NCBI RefSeq assembly: GCF_000613925.1 | Contig: NZ_BAJX01000004.1 | Span: 1 to 64,000 of the forward strand | Reading direction: 5' to 3' | Source of the DNA: Prevotella histicola JCM 15637 = DNF00424 | GTDB lineage: Bacteria; Bacteroidota; Bacteroidia; Bacteroidales; Bacteroidaceae | DNA: 64,000 nt | In this document: positions 1-8,835 of the stretch, piece after piece | Layout of the letters: every line of letters begins with the position of its first letter | How positions within the stretch are numbered: the stretch's first letter is position 1 | Notes under the pieces: model-generated | What the model saw: the letters and a program-made list of their open reading frames with translations, nothing else | Database searches by the model: none | What the model was told of the DNA's origin: nothing | Translations under genes and position numbers: made by a program

Positions 1-27
1 GTATCAAAAGAGCAATACAAAAAACCT

Positions 28-152
28 TTAAGTGCCCATTACAGAAAATTACAAGGCGTCTGTAATCTTTCTACAAGGCGTCTGTAGAAGTATTACAAAG
101 GGCTTGTAATCTTTCTACAAAGCCTTTGTAATTTTCTGTAATGCCGTATCAG
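28..152. repeat. 22-nt-period array, family II (TACA...TGTA cores)
   Basis: Four 15-nt cores start at 50, 72, 94 and 116: TACAAGGCGTCTGTA twice, then TACAAAGGGCTTGTA and TACAAAGCCTTTGTA. They are separated by 7-nt spacers (ATCTTTC, GAAGTAT, ATCTTTC). Degenerate cores lie in register at 28 and 138. Each core is an imperfect palindrome. The period and core/spacer lengths equal those of the family I arrays elsewhere in the window, although the core ends differ. Function unknown. Confidence 0.8.
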
Positions 153-332
153 CGTATTTAAAAGGAATGAGAAGGGCATGAGAAAAGCGTATTATCCGAT
201 AGCACAAGGGGCTGAACTTACAAGTGATTATCCAAAGTTATCATCTACAAAAGCCTAAAAGACAGATTGAAACTATTGATAATTTTATCAGGAAGGTACG
301 ATTTAAGAAAACTATCCGATAGGTAAGGAAAA

Positions 333-373
333 GCAAAGGGCATTCTTCTACATTTCAGAAGAACACCCTTTGC
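333..373 (-). terminator. Likely terminator of the papain-like lipoprotein gene
   Basis: An inverted repeat pairs GCAAAGGG..TTCTTCT with AGAAGAA..CCCTTTGC around a short loop and is followed on the minus strand by a T-rich run. It lies about 140 nt beyond the stop codon at 511. Confidence 0.55.
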
Positions 374-510
374 ATTTTAAAGTAAGCACCTTCAGACATG
401 CATCTGGGGACTACTATCATACTAAAGACTACTTTATAGAATAAAATAGACTATTTAATGAGTTCTACATCTTTACCACAAGAACTGCAATACGAGCTCT
501 TTTCCCTAAA

Positions 511-1509
511 TCAAGTATGTACAATCACCGCTATGGTCTTAAGTTTTACGTAGTTTTCGCTTAAGAACATAAAGCCTTTATAAGGGTTATCAGTCCCCCA
601 ACTGTTCTTACAAAGGAAGAAACGTCGCCCCCTTTGGTCGTGTGCCAACCCTACAATCTCCATGCAATGGTCATCCGTTGTGCGATGATGTTCAAAAGAT
701 TTCTGCCTATGAGCAACCGTTACCGCTTTGTTTTCATTATTTAGTACAGCGTAACCATGCTGGAAAGAGAAGCCAGACTCGGATATATCTCCCTCCCAAC
801 ACACAGGATGTCCCTTGCGTAAACTACCTATTATACGGTTCATCATCGTGTCAAGCGGTACGTTCAAGAACGTATCGTGGAAATAATTGTCGGGAACTTC
901 CAATGGGAAACGCTGATTATAGGGATGATGAGTGAAACTTGTTAGCGCCAGATACTCGTCATCACGACAGACACTACGTGCAAACTCAAGCGGAGTATAC
1001 AGTACACCAAACATAAAAACCTGACGAGGAAGAGGTCCTATGGCGTCATCAAGAAGTGCATCAGCAGGTAATCCTTTCGATAACTTCCTACAAAGCACAT
1101 TGTAATCCATATCTGGTTTATGATGATAGGCATCATAATGTTGTAGTCCATAGGTCTGAATAAGATCGAGAAGCATCGTACTCATACCCCGTGTGGTTAT
1201 CTTCGGACTCTCCCACTGTGCTCTCTTAGGCAACAGACGAAGCCGTTCAGCCTGTTCACGAAGATACATACGTGCTACATAATCAGGACTAAGATTCACG
1301 GAATCGCCCTGACAAATATGTTCAGTCTCTATGGTTGCCAACATAGCATATACCCAACAAAGCGAACTACTACCCTGATCTTTCACGGGAGTAGTAGGCA
1401 GACAGATATCAATTGTGAACTTCTCTGTTGGTAAATAAGCCTTCCTTGTTTGCTTACCACAACTTGTAAGCAAGAGGAAAGGTATGAATAAACAAAGTAT
1501 TTTCCTCAT
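511..1509 (-). CDS. Papain-like (C1 family) cysteine peptidase lipoprotein
   Basis: A 332-aa protein with a lipoprotein signal (LLLTSC, lipidated Cys about residue 17), so predicted to be membrane-anchored. The papain-type motif VKDQGSSSLCW carries the oxyanion Gln (about 45) and nucleophile Cys (about 51). A histidine in DDHCMEIVG (about 281) and the Asn of KNSWGT (about 302) complete the triad. The C-terminal arrangement resembles bleomycin-hydrolase/aminopeptidase C proteins (C1B) more than classical papain, but the protein is shorter than PepC. It is the last gene of a minus-strand run, 120 nt after the exported unknown. Substrate unknown. Family call secure, role not. Confidence 0.8.
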   Translation of the reverse strand: MRKILCLFIPFLLLTSCGKQTRKAYLPTEKFTIDICLPTTPVKDQGSSSLCWVYAMLATIETEHICQGDSVNLSPDYVARMYLREQAERLRLLPKRAQWESPKITTRGMSTMLLDLIQTYGLQHYDAYHHKPDMDYNVLCRKLSKGLPADALLDDAIGPLPRQVFMFGVLYTPLEFARSVCRDDEYLALTSFTHHPYNQRFPLEVPDNYFHDTFLNVPLDTMMNRIIGSLRKGHPVCWEGDISESGFSFQHGYAVLNNENKAVTVAHRQKSFEHHRTTDDHCMEIVGLAHDQRGRRFFLCKNSWGTDNPYKGFMFLSENYVKLKTIAVIVHT

Positions 1510-1629
1510 TATTTAATGTTATCATATAAGTCTAACAAAGCCTTAGAGTCTCTCTTTTAAAGGGCAGAAGACTTGTTATTATCCTCCTTAACCCCTGTCA
1601 CTCCTCAATGCTTCATACTTCTTCAACGC

Positions 1630-2442
1630 TCAATATTCCACCATCTTTGTCCAAGCCTCAGCCACTTCCTTATCCAAGGGAGGTACAGAAGCAGGGATAG
1701 TGAAGGTCCATACGTGATTCTTCTCCTTATTAATACGCTTCATTTCACTCTCAGTTATCATCATGCGGTCGGATACATAGAACTCACTCCACACATCAAT
1801 ACGCTCATCAACATCCTCTCCCCGATAGCGGGCAAAGAAGGTTTGATGCTTTTGGGAAGACAGAAGCTGATTAGAAAAATAGCTTTCGCTTTCGTCAAAG
1901 TTTGTCATTCGTGCAACGATACCATACATCCGGAGTTGGCTCATGTCCAATTCATGATTCGGTTGTCCCACTAATTCGTCCATCTCTATGGATGTTACCA
2001 CTTCAGTTTTCCCATTTATTTTCTGTTTATCTTTCGTTATCTTTCCGCATTTATCAGCCCATCTGTATACATCACCATTGTTACGCGTGGAATATTCCTC
2101 ACTGTTGATACTCTCAAGTAGCGTCCGACGTTCCAGATTAGGCAATGACATCTGTATGAAAGTATCATCACCATTTGCCTTAGGAGCTTTCCTGCGACGC
2201 TCGCCCAAGAACTTCCTGTCCACGAAAGGAGAACCTTTCTTTGAGTCAGAAACATTCGTTGTTGAATCAGAAAGTGGAATATAGAACTCCATCATGCCAT
2301 CAACAAAATAGCTAAGCATAGAGTTTGTTGCCTGATAAACACGGTAATAACCTTTCAGACGGGTATATTTTCGTTCCTGAGCATGTATTGACAATGCTAT
2401 GAAACATAGGATTATACCAATAAAGATACTACGATTGAACAT
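1630..2442 (-). CDS. Exported protein of unknown function
   Basis: A 270-aa protein with an N-terminal signal peptide (hydrophobic residues 5-20, cleavage after SIHA). No family recognised. The mature part starts with KYTRLKGYYRVYQATNS and has a central Lys/Arg-rich stretch (GERRRKAPK); it ends in a conserved-looking WTFTIPASVPPLDKEVAEAW segment. It starts 46 nt after the hemolysin-III-like gene on the same strand, so probably shares its transcript. Confidence 0.7.
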   Translation of the reverse strand: MFNRSIFIGIILCFIALSIHAQERKYTRLKGYYRVYQATNSMLSYFVDGMMEFYIPLSDSTTNVSDSKKGSPFVDRKFLGERRRKAPKANGDDTFIQMSLPNLERRTLLESINSEEYSTRNNGDVYRWADKCGKITKDKQKINGKTEVVTSIEMDELVGQPNHELDMSQLRMYGIVARMTNFDESESYFSNQLLSSQKHQTFFARYRGEDVDERIDVWSEFYVSDRMMITESEMKRINKEKNHVWTFTIPASVPPLDKEVAEAWTKMVEY

Positions 2443-2488
2443 TTCTTTTCAAAATATTTTTATGCGCAATGAAGCTCCAAGTGACAAA

Positions 2489-3145
2489 TCAAAGATATTC
2501 CATCAAGATTTCCCACACGGCAATTATATGACAAATACTACCCAAGAGGACGAAGAAATGGAATACAGTGTGCATATATCTACGTTTGTTCAATGAATAG
2601 AACAGTGCTCCTGTGATATACATTACACCCTCTGCAACAATCCAGATAATCGAAGAAATGGGTAAAGAATCAGCCAAAGGCTTGAACGCAACCAGCACTG
2701 ATAACCCCATACCAATGAATGTTAGCGTCTCAAGATTACTATGATCACGAAGCTTTCGCAAGGAAGATATGGTGCCAAGGATGGCACATAACCACACAAA
2801 AGAGAACAATCCCCATCCCCATGCGCCCTGATTGCGTAGCACTGTGAGTGTGATTGGGGAATAAGAGCCTGCGATGTGCCAGTAAATAGCAGCATGATCC
2901 CACTTCCGTAGGCGTTCTTTCCATACCGAACGAGCTGACAGTGCATGATAAACAGTAGAGCTCACATAGCTGAATAACATCCCCACAAGATATAATATCA
3001 CACCAGCTGTAGCCCAACCTGCCCTCTCTTGAAAGCACCAAACAAGGAAAATCGTACCGAAGACAATGCCCAGTACGATTCCACCGCTATGACTCCATGC
3101 GTTCCATAGCTCCTCTTTATGTGAATAAAATATCTTTCGTTTCAC
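2489..3145 (-). CDS. Hemolysin III family (PAQR-like) membrane protein
   Basis: A 218-aa protein with about seven membrane segments. It has the family signatures: an N-terminal E-x-x-N-x-x-S/T-H block (EELWNAWSHSGG), SSTVYHAL in the second segment, a KWDHAAIYWHIAGSYSP block, and a C-terminal histidine (HTVFHFFVLLGSICH). These His, Asp and Ser residues form the putative metal-binding/hydrolase core of the PAQR/CREST superfamily. Length is normal. Despite the name, haemolytic activity is not established for most members. The start is 8 nt after the RNase R stop, so the two are co-transcribed. Confidence 0.9.
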   Translation of the reverse strand: MKRKIFYSHKEELWNAWSHSGGIVLGIVFGTIFLVWCFQERAGWATAGVILYLVGMLFSYVSSTVYHALSARSVWKERLRKWDHAAIYWHIAGSYSPITLTVLRNQGAWGWGLFSFVWLCAILGTISSLRKLRDHSNLETLTFIGMGLSVLVAFKPLADSLPISSIIWIVAEGVMYITGALFYSLNKRRYMHTVFHFFVLLGSICHIIAVWEILMEYL

Positions 3146-3153
3146 GTCATTCC

Positions 3154-5448
3154 CTATCTTCTCCGACGGTTTCTGCCACCCCTTCTGCTTCCTTTACGGT
3201 TACTTGTCTTCCCATCAGTGGGCATTTCAGGTTGTTGTTGCTTCTTCGGACGGCCATCATCAAGGGTAAAGTCGAGTTGCTTACGCTCAAGATTAGCCTT
3301 CGCAACCTGTATTCTGATAGGGTCACCAAGCTGGTAAACGTGATGACGACGGCGCCCAACGAGGCAGTAATTCTTCTCATCGAAGTCGTAATAGTCATCA
3401 TCCAGATCGCGCATAGGTATCATTCCCTCGCAATGATTCTCATCAATCTCGGCATAAATACCGAAACTTTGGATGCCAGAGATATGTGCATCGTAGCATT
3501 CGCCGATGTGTTCACCCATGAACTCCACCATCTTATACTTTATGGAATCACGTTCTGCACTCTGTGCAACGAGCTCCATATCAGAGCAATGTTCGCAAAG
3601 TTCTTCGTAATGTTCCTTGTTTGCCGAGCGTCCTCCATGCTGATAGCGTGTAATAAGACGATGAACCATCGTATCAGGGTAACGTCTGATAGGCGAAGTG
3701 AAGTGTGTATAATAATCAAAAGCAAGTCCGAAGTGCCCGATGTTATGCGTTGTATACTTCGCTTTCATCATGGATCGGAGTGCAATGGTCTGTATAACCT
3801 TCTCTTCACGTTTGCCTTGTACCTCATCCATAAGCTTATTCAGTGCACGGGCAGTGGCTCCCTTCGTACTGGAAGACTTGAGTTTATATCCGAATTTAGC
3901 CGTAAACTCACGTAGATTCTCGAACTTCTGTGGGTCAGGATTATCGTGAACACGATAAGGAAGAGTCTTTGCTTTCTTGCCTTTAGTGGTCTTTCCGATA
4001 CTTTCGGCTACCGTTTTATTGGCTAAAAGCATAAATTCCTCAATGAGTTTGTTGGCATCTTTCGAGCGTTTAAAGTAACAACGAATAGGCTTTCCATGCT
4101 CATCTATATCGAAATGGAGCTCTTCCGACTCGAATTTAACGCTTCCTCCTTTCATACGGCGTGCCCTAAGCTTCTTTGCAAGACGGTCAAGTGTCACTAC
4201 TTCTTCGGCATACTCACCCTTATATCCATCCTTTCCAGGGTTTGGAGCAGGCTCACCTGTTCCGTCGACAACACCATTATCTTCCAACAACTGCTGTGCT
4301 TCCTCATATGCATAACGCCTATTCGACTTAATAACTGTATGCACTATGCGGTAAGACTTCACGTTTGCATCGTCGTCAAGGTTGAAAACACAACTGAAAG
4401 CAAGCTTCTCTTCATTCGGACGAAGCGAACAAATGAAATTACAAAGACGCTCAGGAAGCATAGGAATGGTACGGTCTACAAGGTAAATAGACGTAGCACG
4501 CTGCTGTGCTTCACGGTCAATGATATCGCCTTCCTTTACATAATGCGATACATCAGCTATGTGTACACCCACTTCCCACAGCCCATCTTTGACTTTACGG
4601 ATAGACAAAGCATCATCAAAATCCTTTGCATCACGTGGGTCAATGGTACATGTCCACACGTCACGGAAGTCCTCTCGCTCTGCAAAATCCTGTGGAGTGA
4701 TCTCTGCACTTATCTTCTCTGCAGCCTCCTCCACACGCTTTGGATACTTATAAGGTAGTCCATACTGAGCCAAGATGGTGTTCATCTCCACGTCATTGTT
4801 CCCTGCTTCACCCAGAACATCCACTACTTCACCCACAAGATTCTTATGATCAGCATCCGGCCACTTGGTAATTTTCACCAAAGCACGGTCATCTGTCTTA
4901 CCACCTTTGAGCTTTTTCTTAGGAATAAGGATATCATGTATAAAGAGATTCTCCTGTGTTACAAGGAAGGCAATGTCCTTCTCGACCCGCAACCTTCCAA
5001 CGAAGGTGTCTTTCTTCCGCTGCATTATCTCGATGACCATTGCCTCCTTGATATGGTTTTGACGGCGTGCCATGAACTGAACCTTCACATGATCGCCGTT
5101 CAAAGCAGCCATTGAATTACGTTCAGAGACGAAGACTGGTGTCCCACCATCGTCTGGTAAGAAAGTATTTTTACCATTTGCTTTGCGGACAAAAGTACCT
5201 TCCTGCACCTGTCCCTTGGTATTCAACGTGTAAGCACTCTCTCCAACCTTTGATAAAAAGTCGTCCCACGCCATCTCCTCCATCACATCAATGGCCAACA
5301 TTTTAGCAGGATGAGTGGTTAATTTAAGTGCATGAAATATCTGTTTAAAGCTGAATGTCTCATCTGGTTGCGACTGAAAGAAACCCGTTAGCTTCTCTGC
5401 AAGTTGCTTCTTGGTCAGCCTCTTGCCGCTTTTCTTTTCTTTCCCCAT
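3154..5448 (-). CDS. rnr: Ribonuclease R (RNB-family 3'-5' exoribonuclease)
   Basis: About 764 aa, starting MGKEKKSGKRLTKK. An in-frame ATG 30 nt upstream exists, but its extra residues (MWKIFNIVIL) look untranslated. The order is an N-terminal helix-turn-helix region, cold-shock OB domains, the RNB catalytic domain with the metal-binding aspartates in DPRDAKDFDDALS, a C-terminal S1 domain, and a Lys/Arg-rich tail (SRRGGRNRRRR). The enzyme degrades structured RNA processively and acts in mRNA/rRNA quality control. It is first in an operon with the hemolysin-III-like gene and divergent from the epimerase gene across a short promoter region. Confidence 0.95.
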   Translation of the reverse strand: MGKEKKSGKRLTKKQLAEKLTGFFQSQPDETFSFKQIFHALKLTTHPAKMLAIDVMEEMAWDDFLSKVGESAYTLNTKGQVQEGTFVRKANGKNTFLPDDGGTPVFVSERNSMAALNGDHVKVQFMARRQNHIKEAMVIEIMQRKKDTFVGRLRVEKDIAFLVTQENLFIHDILIPKKKLKGGKTDDRALVKITKWPDADHKNLVGEVVDVLGEAGNNDVEMNTILAQYGLPYKYPKRVEEAAEKISAEITPQDFAEREDFRDVWTCTIDPRDAKDFDDALSIRKVKDGLWEVGVHIADVSHYVKEGDIIDREAQQRATSIYLVDRTIPMLPERLCNFICSLRPNEEKLAFSCVFNLDDDANVKSYRIVHTVIKSNRRYAYEEAQQLLEDNGVVDGTGEPAPNPGKDGYKGEYAEEVVTLDRLAKKLRARRMKGGSVKFESEELHFDIDEHGKPIRCYFKRSKDANKLIEEFMLLANKTVAESIGKTTKGKKAKTLPYRVHDNPDPQKFENLREFTAKFGYKLKSSSTKGATARALNKLMDEVQGKREEKVIQTIALRSMMKAKYTTHNIGHFGLAFDYYTHFTSPIRRYPDTMVHRLITRYQHGGRSANKEHYEELCEHCSDMELVAQSAERDSIKYKMVEFMGEHIGECYDAHISGIQSFGIYAEIDENHCEGMIPMRDLDDDYYDFDEKNYCLVGRRRHHVYQLGDPIRIQVAKANLERKQLDFTLDDGRPKKQQQPEMPTDGKTSNRKGSRRGGRNRRRR

Positions 5449-5495
5449 AAGAATTACTATATTAAATATTTTCCACAAAGTAACGAAAAAGTTTG

Positions 5496-5516
5496 TATCT
5501 TTGCAAACGTTTGCAA
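5496..5516 (+). promoter_or_regulatory. Epimerase promoter -7 element overlapping a perfect palindrome
   Basis: TATCTTTG at 5496-5503 matches the Bacteroidota -7 consensus TAnnTTTG. The bases at 5501-5516, TTGCAAACGTTTGCAA, form a perfect 16-bp palindrome centred on CG. It fits the LacI/GalR operator pattern TGnAAnCGnTTnCA and ends 10 nt before the epimerase ATG. A repressor bound here would cover the transcription start. Confidence 0.6.
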
Positions 5517-5526
5517 CGAATTTTTA

Positions 5527-6515
5527 ATGAAAAAGATACTAATAACAGGTGCATCAGGCTTCATTGGATCCTTCATTGTGGAGGAAGCAATAAGGAGGGG
5601 AATGGAGACTTGGGCTGCCGTACGGCGTTCATCATCACGAGAATATTTGCAGGACGAACGCATTCACTTCATAGAACTCGACTTTTCATCAGTTGAAAAG
5701 CTACAAAAACAACTCTCAGAACACCAATTCAATTATGTTGTTCATGCTGCTGGGGTAACAAAATGTCTGAATAAAGACGACTTCTTCCGTGTAAACAGGG
5801 ACGGAACACACAACTTTGTACAGGCTATAAAGGCAACCCAACACTCTTTAGAACGCTTTGTTTTTCTCTCAAGTCTCAGTATTTTTGGAGCCATTAGAGA
5901 GCAACAGCCTTATAAAGAGATAGAACCTACGGACACTCCACAGCCCAATACCGCATACGGAGAGAGTAAGTTGGAAGCTGAGCGCACGCTCCCAGCTGAC
6001 CTCCCCTACATCATCCTGCGCCCAACAGGAGTATATGGTCCACGCGAAAAGGACTATTTCCTAATGGCAAAAAGCATCAAAGGACACAGTGATTTTGCTG
6101 TAGGATACAAGCAACAAGACATCACCTTCGTTTACGTAAAGGACGTTGTGCAGGCTGTATTCCTTGCTTTAGACCACGGAAAAACTGGTAGCGCCTACTT
6201 CCTCAGCGATGGACTGGTGTATCAAAGTACTACTTTCAGCAACCTAATACATGAAGAATTAGGCAGACCTTGGTGGATTCGTATCACAGCACCTATATGG
6301 TTACTCCGCATTGTCACATTCTTTGGCGATATTATCGGACACCTTACAGGAAAGATATCAGCCTTAATAACGACAAATATCAGATTCTTAAACAACGAAA
6401 CTGGCGTTGTAACATACAGCCTGCTATTGAAGAATTAGGCTATAAACCCCAATATGACCTTAAAAAAGGCGTAAAAGAAACTATTAAATGGTATAAGGAA
6501 GAAGGTTGGTTATAG
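5527..6515 (+). CDS. NAD(P)-dependent epimerase/reductase, frameshifted near 6366
   Basis: Starts at ATG 5527 (MKKILITGASGFIGS), giving the Rossmann glycine motif GASGFIG at the N-terminus and an extended-SDR YxxxK (YGESK). The reading frame ends early at 6438, but the next frame continues with a family-like C-terminus (NWRCNIQPAIEELGYKPQYDL...WYKEEGWL) to 6515. Adding one A in the short A run at 6366-6367 joins the two into 329 codons, so this is probably an assembly indel. The product is an atypical SDR reductase/epimerase whose substrate cannot be read from sequence. It stops 3 nt before the PAP2 gene, so the pair is an operon. A ceramide/sphingolipid reductase role is possible (see finding). 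Confidence 0.8.
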
Positions 6516-6518
6516 GTA

Positions 6519-7487
6519 ATGAAGAAATTTATCATAGACTTATTTAAATTAGAAAAGAAACCCGTCAAAGGGCTCATGGCCTTTGAATGGGTCGTAATGG
6601 CATACTTAGTACTGACGTTGATTGTGACATTCATCATGTACACAAGCATGGATAATCCACAAGCAATGATTTTCGGACGACTGCGTATTGTAGCCATCAC
6701 GGCTGCAATGTGGCTGGTTTACCGCATAGCTCCCTGTCGATTAACCCGTTTTGCACGTGTAGGAACGCAGATGGCATTGCTTGCATGGTGGTATCCTGAT
6801 ACCTTTGAGATCAACCGACATTTGCCTAATCTTGACCATGTCTTTGCTACTTGGGAACAAGATCTCTTCGGTTGCCAGCCTGCATTGCTCTTTTCAAAGG
6901 CACTTCCAGGCCCCGTTTTCAGCGAACTCTTCGATATGGGATATGCTGCTTATTATCCAATGATAGCTGCAACGGCTGTCTATTACTTCGGATGGTACTA
7001 TAAAGAATTCAACAGAGCAGCCTTTATCATTCTGGCATCATTCTTTATTTATTACGTGATTTTCATCTTTGTACCCGTTGCCGGACCAACGTTCTATTAC
7101 AAGGCAGTAGGGTTACACAACATCACAGCAGGCATCTTCCCGAATATTCACGACTATTTCAACCATCACCAGGAGTGTTTACCAAGCCCAGGATATACAG
7201 ATGGTATCTTCTATCACCTCGTTGAAGATGCCAAAGCGGCAGGAGAGCGACCTACGGCAGCCTTCCCAAGCTCGCATGTCGGCGTAAGTACTATCTGCAT
7301 GCTACTCCTTTGGCACGATCGTAACTATAAACTTCTGGCTGTTCTTGCACCGTTTTATATTCTGCTTTGCTGTGCAACGGTTTATATTCAGGCACATTAC
7401 GCCATCGATGCCATTGCTGGTTTCGTCACAGCCTGCATTCTTTTCGCCATTCTTATGCGTGCTTCACGCAAAATGGTAACGAAATAA
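6519..7487 (+). CDS. PAP2-superfamily (Aur1/IPC-synthase-like) membrane enzyme
   Basis: A 322-aa polytopic protein with about six membrane segments. Near the C-terminus are the PAP2 motifs PSSHVG (catalytic His) and HYAIDAIAG (nucleophile His and Asp). The long N-terminal region with DHVFATWEQDLFG and a GYAAYYP block resembles fungal Aur1-like inositol phosphotransferases rather than small phosphatases. Predicted activity is transfer or hydrolysis of a phosphate head group on a membrane lipid. Immediately follows the epimerase/reductase gene and ends before a strong terminator. Confidence 0.85.
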   Translation: MKKFIIDLFKLEKKPVKGLMAFEWVVMAYLVLTLIVTFIMYTSMDNPQAMIFGRLRIVAITAAMWLVYRIAPCRLTRFARVGTQMALLAWWYPDTFEINRHLPNLDHVFATWEQDLFGCQPALLFSKALPGPVFSELFDMGYAAYYPMIAATAVYYFGWYYKEFNRAAFIILASFFIYYVIFIFVPVAGPTFYYKAVGLHNITAGIFPNIHDYFNHHQECLPSPGYTDGIFYHLVEDAKAAGERPTAAFPSSHVGVSTICMLLLWHDRNYKLLAVLAPFYILLCCATVYIQAHYAIDAIAGFVTACILFAILMRASRKMVTK

Positions 7488-7505
7488 AGGAAACTATCTT
7501 CCTAT

Positions 7506-7587
7506 AAAAAGAAGTCAAATTCATCGTTTCTTCCTACTGAAGAAGGTGATCATACAATCACGGACGATGGATTTGACTTCTTTTTTT
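7506..7587 (+). terminator. Terminator of the epimerase-PAP2 operon
   Basis: A long stem pairs 7511-7527 with 7564-7580 (one mismatch) around a 36-nt loop and is followed by seven T residues. It begins 24 nt after the PAP2 stop. Confidence 0.8.
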
Positions 7588-8402
7588 CTTTATCATTTCA
7601 TCTCTTCAAATCACCATTTTTCAGTAAAAACACATACATAAATTGCCGGATATATACCCAAATCCTGTGTATAGCACTACCGATTTTACACCGTCCTACC
7701 CTCCTTTATCCATCTTCTCTACCATAAAAAACAGTTCTATAGAGTCACGATGACAGGCATACCAGTCCCATACTATTTACGCTTCTCCGCCCTTTTGCTG
7801 CCTTAGTCTTTTATCCTTTCTAAGGCATAGATATTCCTCTTTTTGTAAAAAAGATTCCTTATTGATTTTTTAAAGGGCGTCTTTTGCGTTGTAAAAGATG
7901 CCCTTTTGCATGGTAAAAGGTGCCCTTTTGATGTGTAAAAGACGCCCTTTTACAACGCAAAACATGCCCTTTTACAAGCCTCTTTGTAACCTATTGATAA
8001 TGTGAATATTACAAAGCCATAAAAAAGCTACCTCCTCTGATTATACACTCTCTTATTCATTTGCAAATGTAATGCAATTTCATAACCTATAATACCTACT
8101 CCATTCTAACCTTCACATTGCCCTTTACAACTCATGATTATTATGTATGCCCAGATTTAATCTACCTTGTAAGCTAGATATCTACTTTATTTTCATAAAA
8201 AAATTATATTCTTCTAAGAATACAAGAATATTTATCTAATTTTGTATTTGGTATCATCAATGAATATTATCTTTAACCTTTTGTATTCCAATACCATAAA
8301 ATTAGACATCCATTACTAATCATTACATTTATAAGGAACTTACATAACTTTATAACTATACATTAAATTACGATAGCAACAATATCTTATGAAACACTTA
8401 GT
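7588..8402. other. AT-rich intergenic stretch with repeat array
   Basis: Holds the family I array at 7871-7973 with its conserved flanks. The remainder is AT-rich with no convincing gene. The last 200 bases lead into the amidase gene; no clear TAnnTTTG promoter is obvious. Confidence 0.5.
7871..7973 (+). repeat. 22-nt-period array, family I (copy 1, forward)
   Basis: Five 15-nt cores of the type AAAAGRYGCCCTTTT / AAAAGGGCRYCTTTT are separated by 7-nt spacers (GCGTTGT, GCATGGT, GATGTGT, ACAACGC). The total is exactly 103 nt. The right flank is TTTGTAACCTATTGATAATG. Together with its flanks (7861-8005) it is an almost exact reverse complement of copy 5 at 39939-40083. Confidence 0.9.
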
Positions 8403-8828
8403 TTGAACTTTGCAAGAGTAAAAGAACTACCACCTTCACAAGTTGGAAGCATCATTGGAGGAAAAGTTGAGGTAAATATCAAGGCGAATATTCTCCAGAA
8501 TGCTTGTGCTATAAGACTCTCATATGCCTTTAATTATTCCGGTATGCCCATCAGTCAATATGATGGTAAGGTATCATCTGGGAAAGATAATAAATGGTAT
8601 CTATACAGAGTTGAAGATATGAAGAACTTTGTAAAGAAGCATATTGGAGGAACTCCAATAAAAGGACAGTCCGCTATAGACTTCAAAGGGAAGAGAGGTA
8701 TTATAATCTTTACCAATTGTAATTGGAGTGATGCTACAGGACATATTGACTTATTCAATGGTCAAGAAGTAGAAGGAAAGGGCTACTTCAATAAATGTGA
8801 CACGGCAATATTATATGAAATTAAATAG
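8403..8828 (+). CDS. Tae4-like peptidoglycan amidase (NlpC/P60-type toxin)
   Basis: 141 aa from a TTG start. The motifs fit Tae4 amidases, which cut the D-Glu-mDAP bond of peptidoglycan: the catalytic Cys lies in NACAIRLSYAFN and the catalytic His in GHIDLFNG, after the strand GIIIFTNCNWSDAT. The start is uncertain. The frame stays open upstream to about 8367 without an ATG. If one T were missing from the run at 8402-8404, translation would begin at ATG 8389 (MKHLVLNFARVKE). No signal peptide and no type VI genes are visible. The next gene overlaps or abuts it and encodes a lipoprotein, as in effector/immunity pairs. The stretch is AT-richer than its neighbours, suggesting acquisition. Confidence 0.75.
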   Translation: MNFARVKELPPSQVGSIIGGKVEVNIKANILQNACAIRLSYAFNYSGMPISQYDGKVSSGKDNKWYLYRVEDMKNFVKKHIGGTPIKGQSAIDFKGKRGIIIFTNCNWSDATGHIDLFNGQEVEGKGYFNKCDTAILYEIK

Positions 8829-8835
8829 CTATGAT

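Larger units (their letters stand above)
1..510. other. Gene-free left end with repeat array and terminator
   Basis: No convincing gene is visible. The stretch holds a 22-nt-period array (about 28-152) and a hairpin at 333-373 described separately. The octamer TATCCGAT occurs twice, near 193 and 313. Nothing else recognised. Confidence 0.6.
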
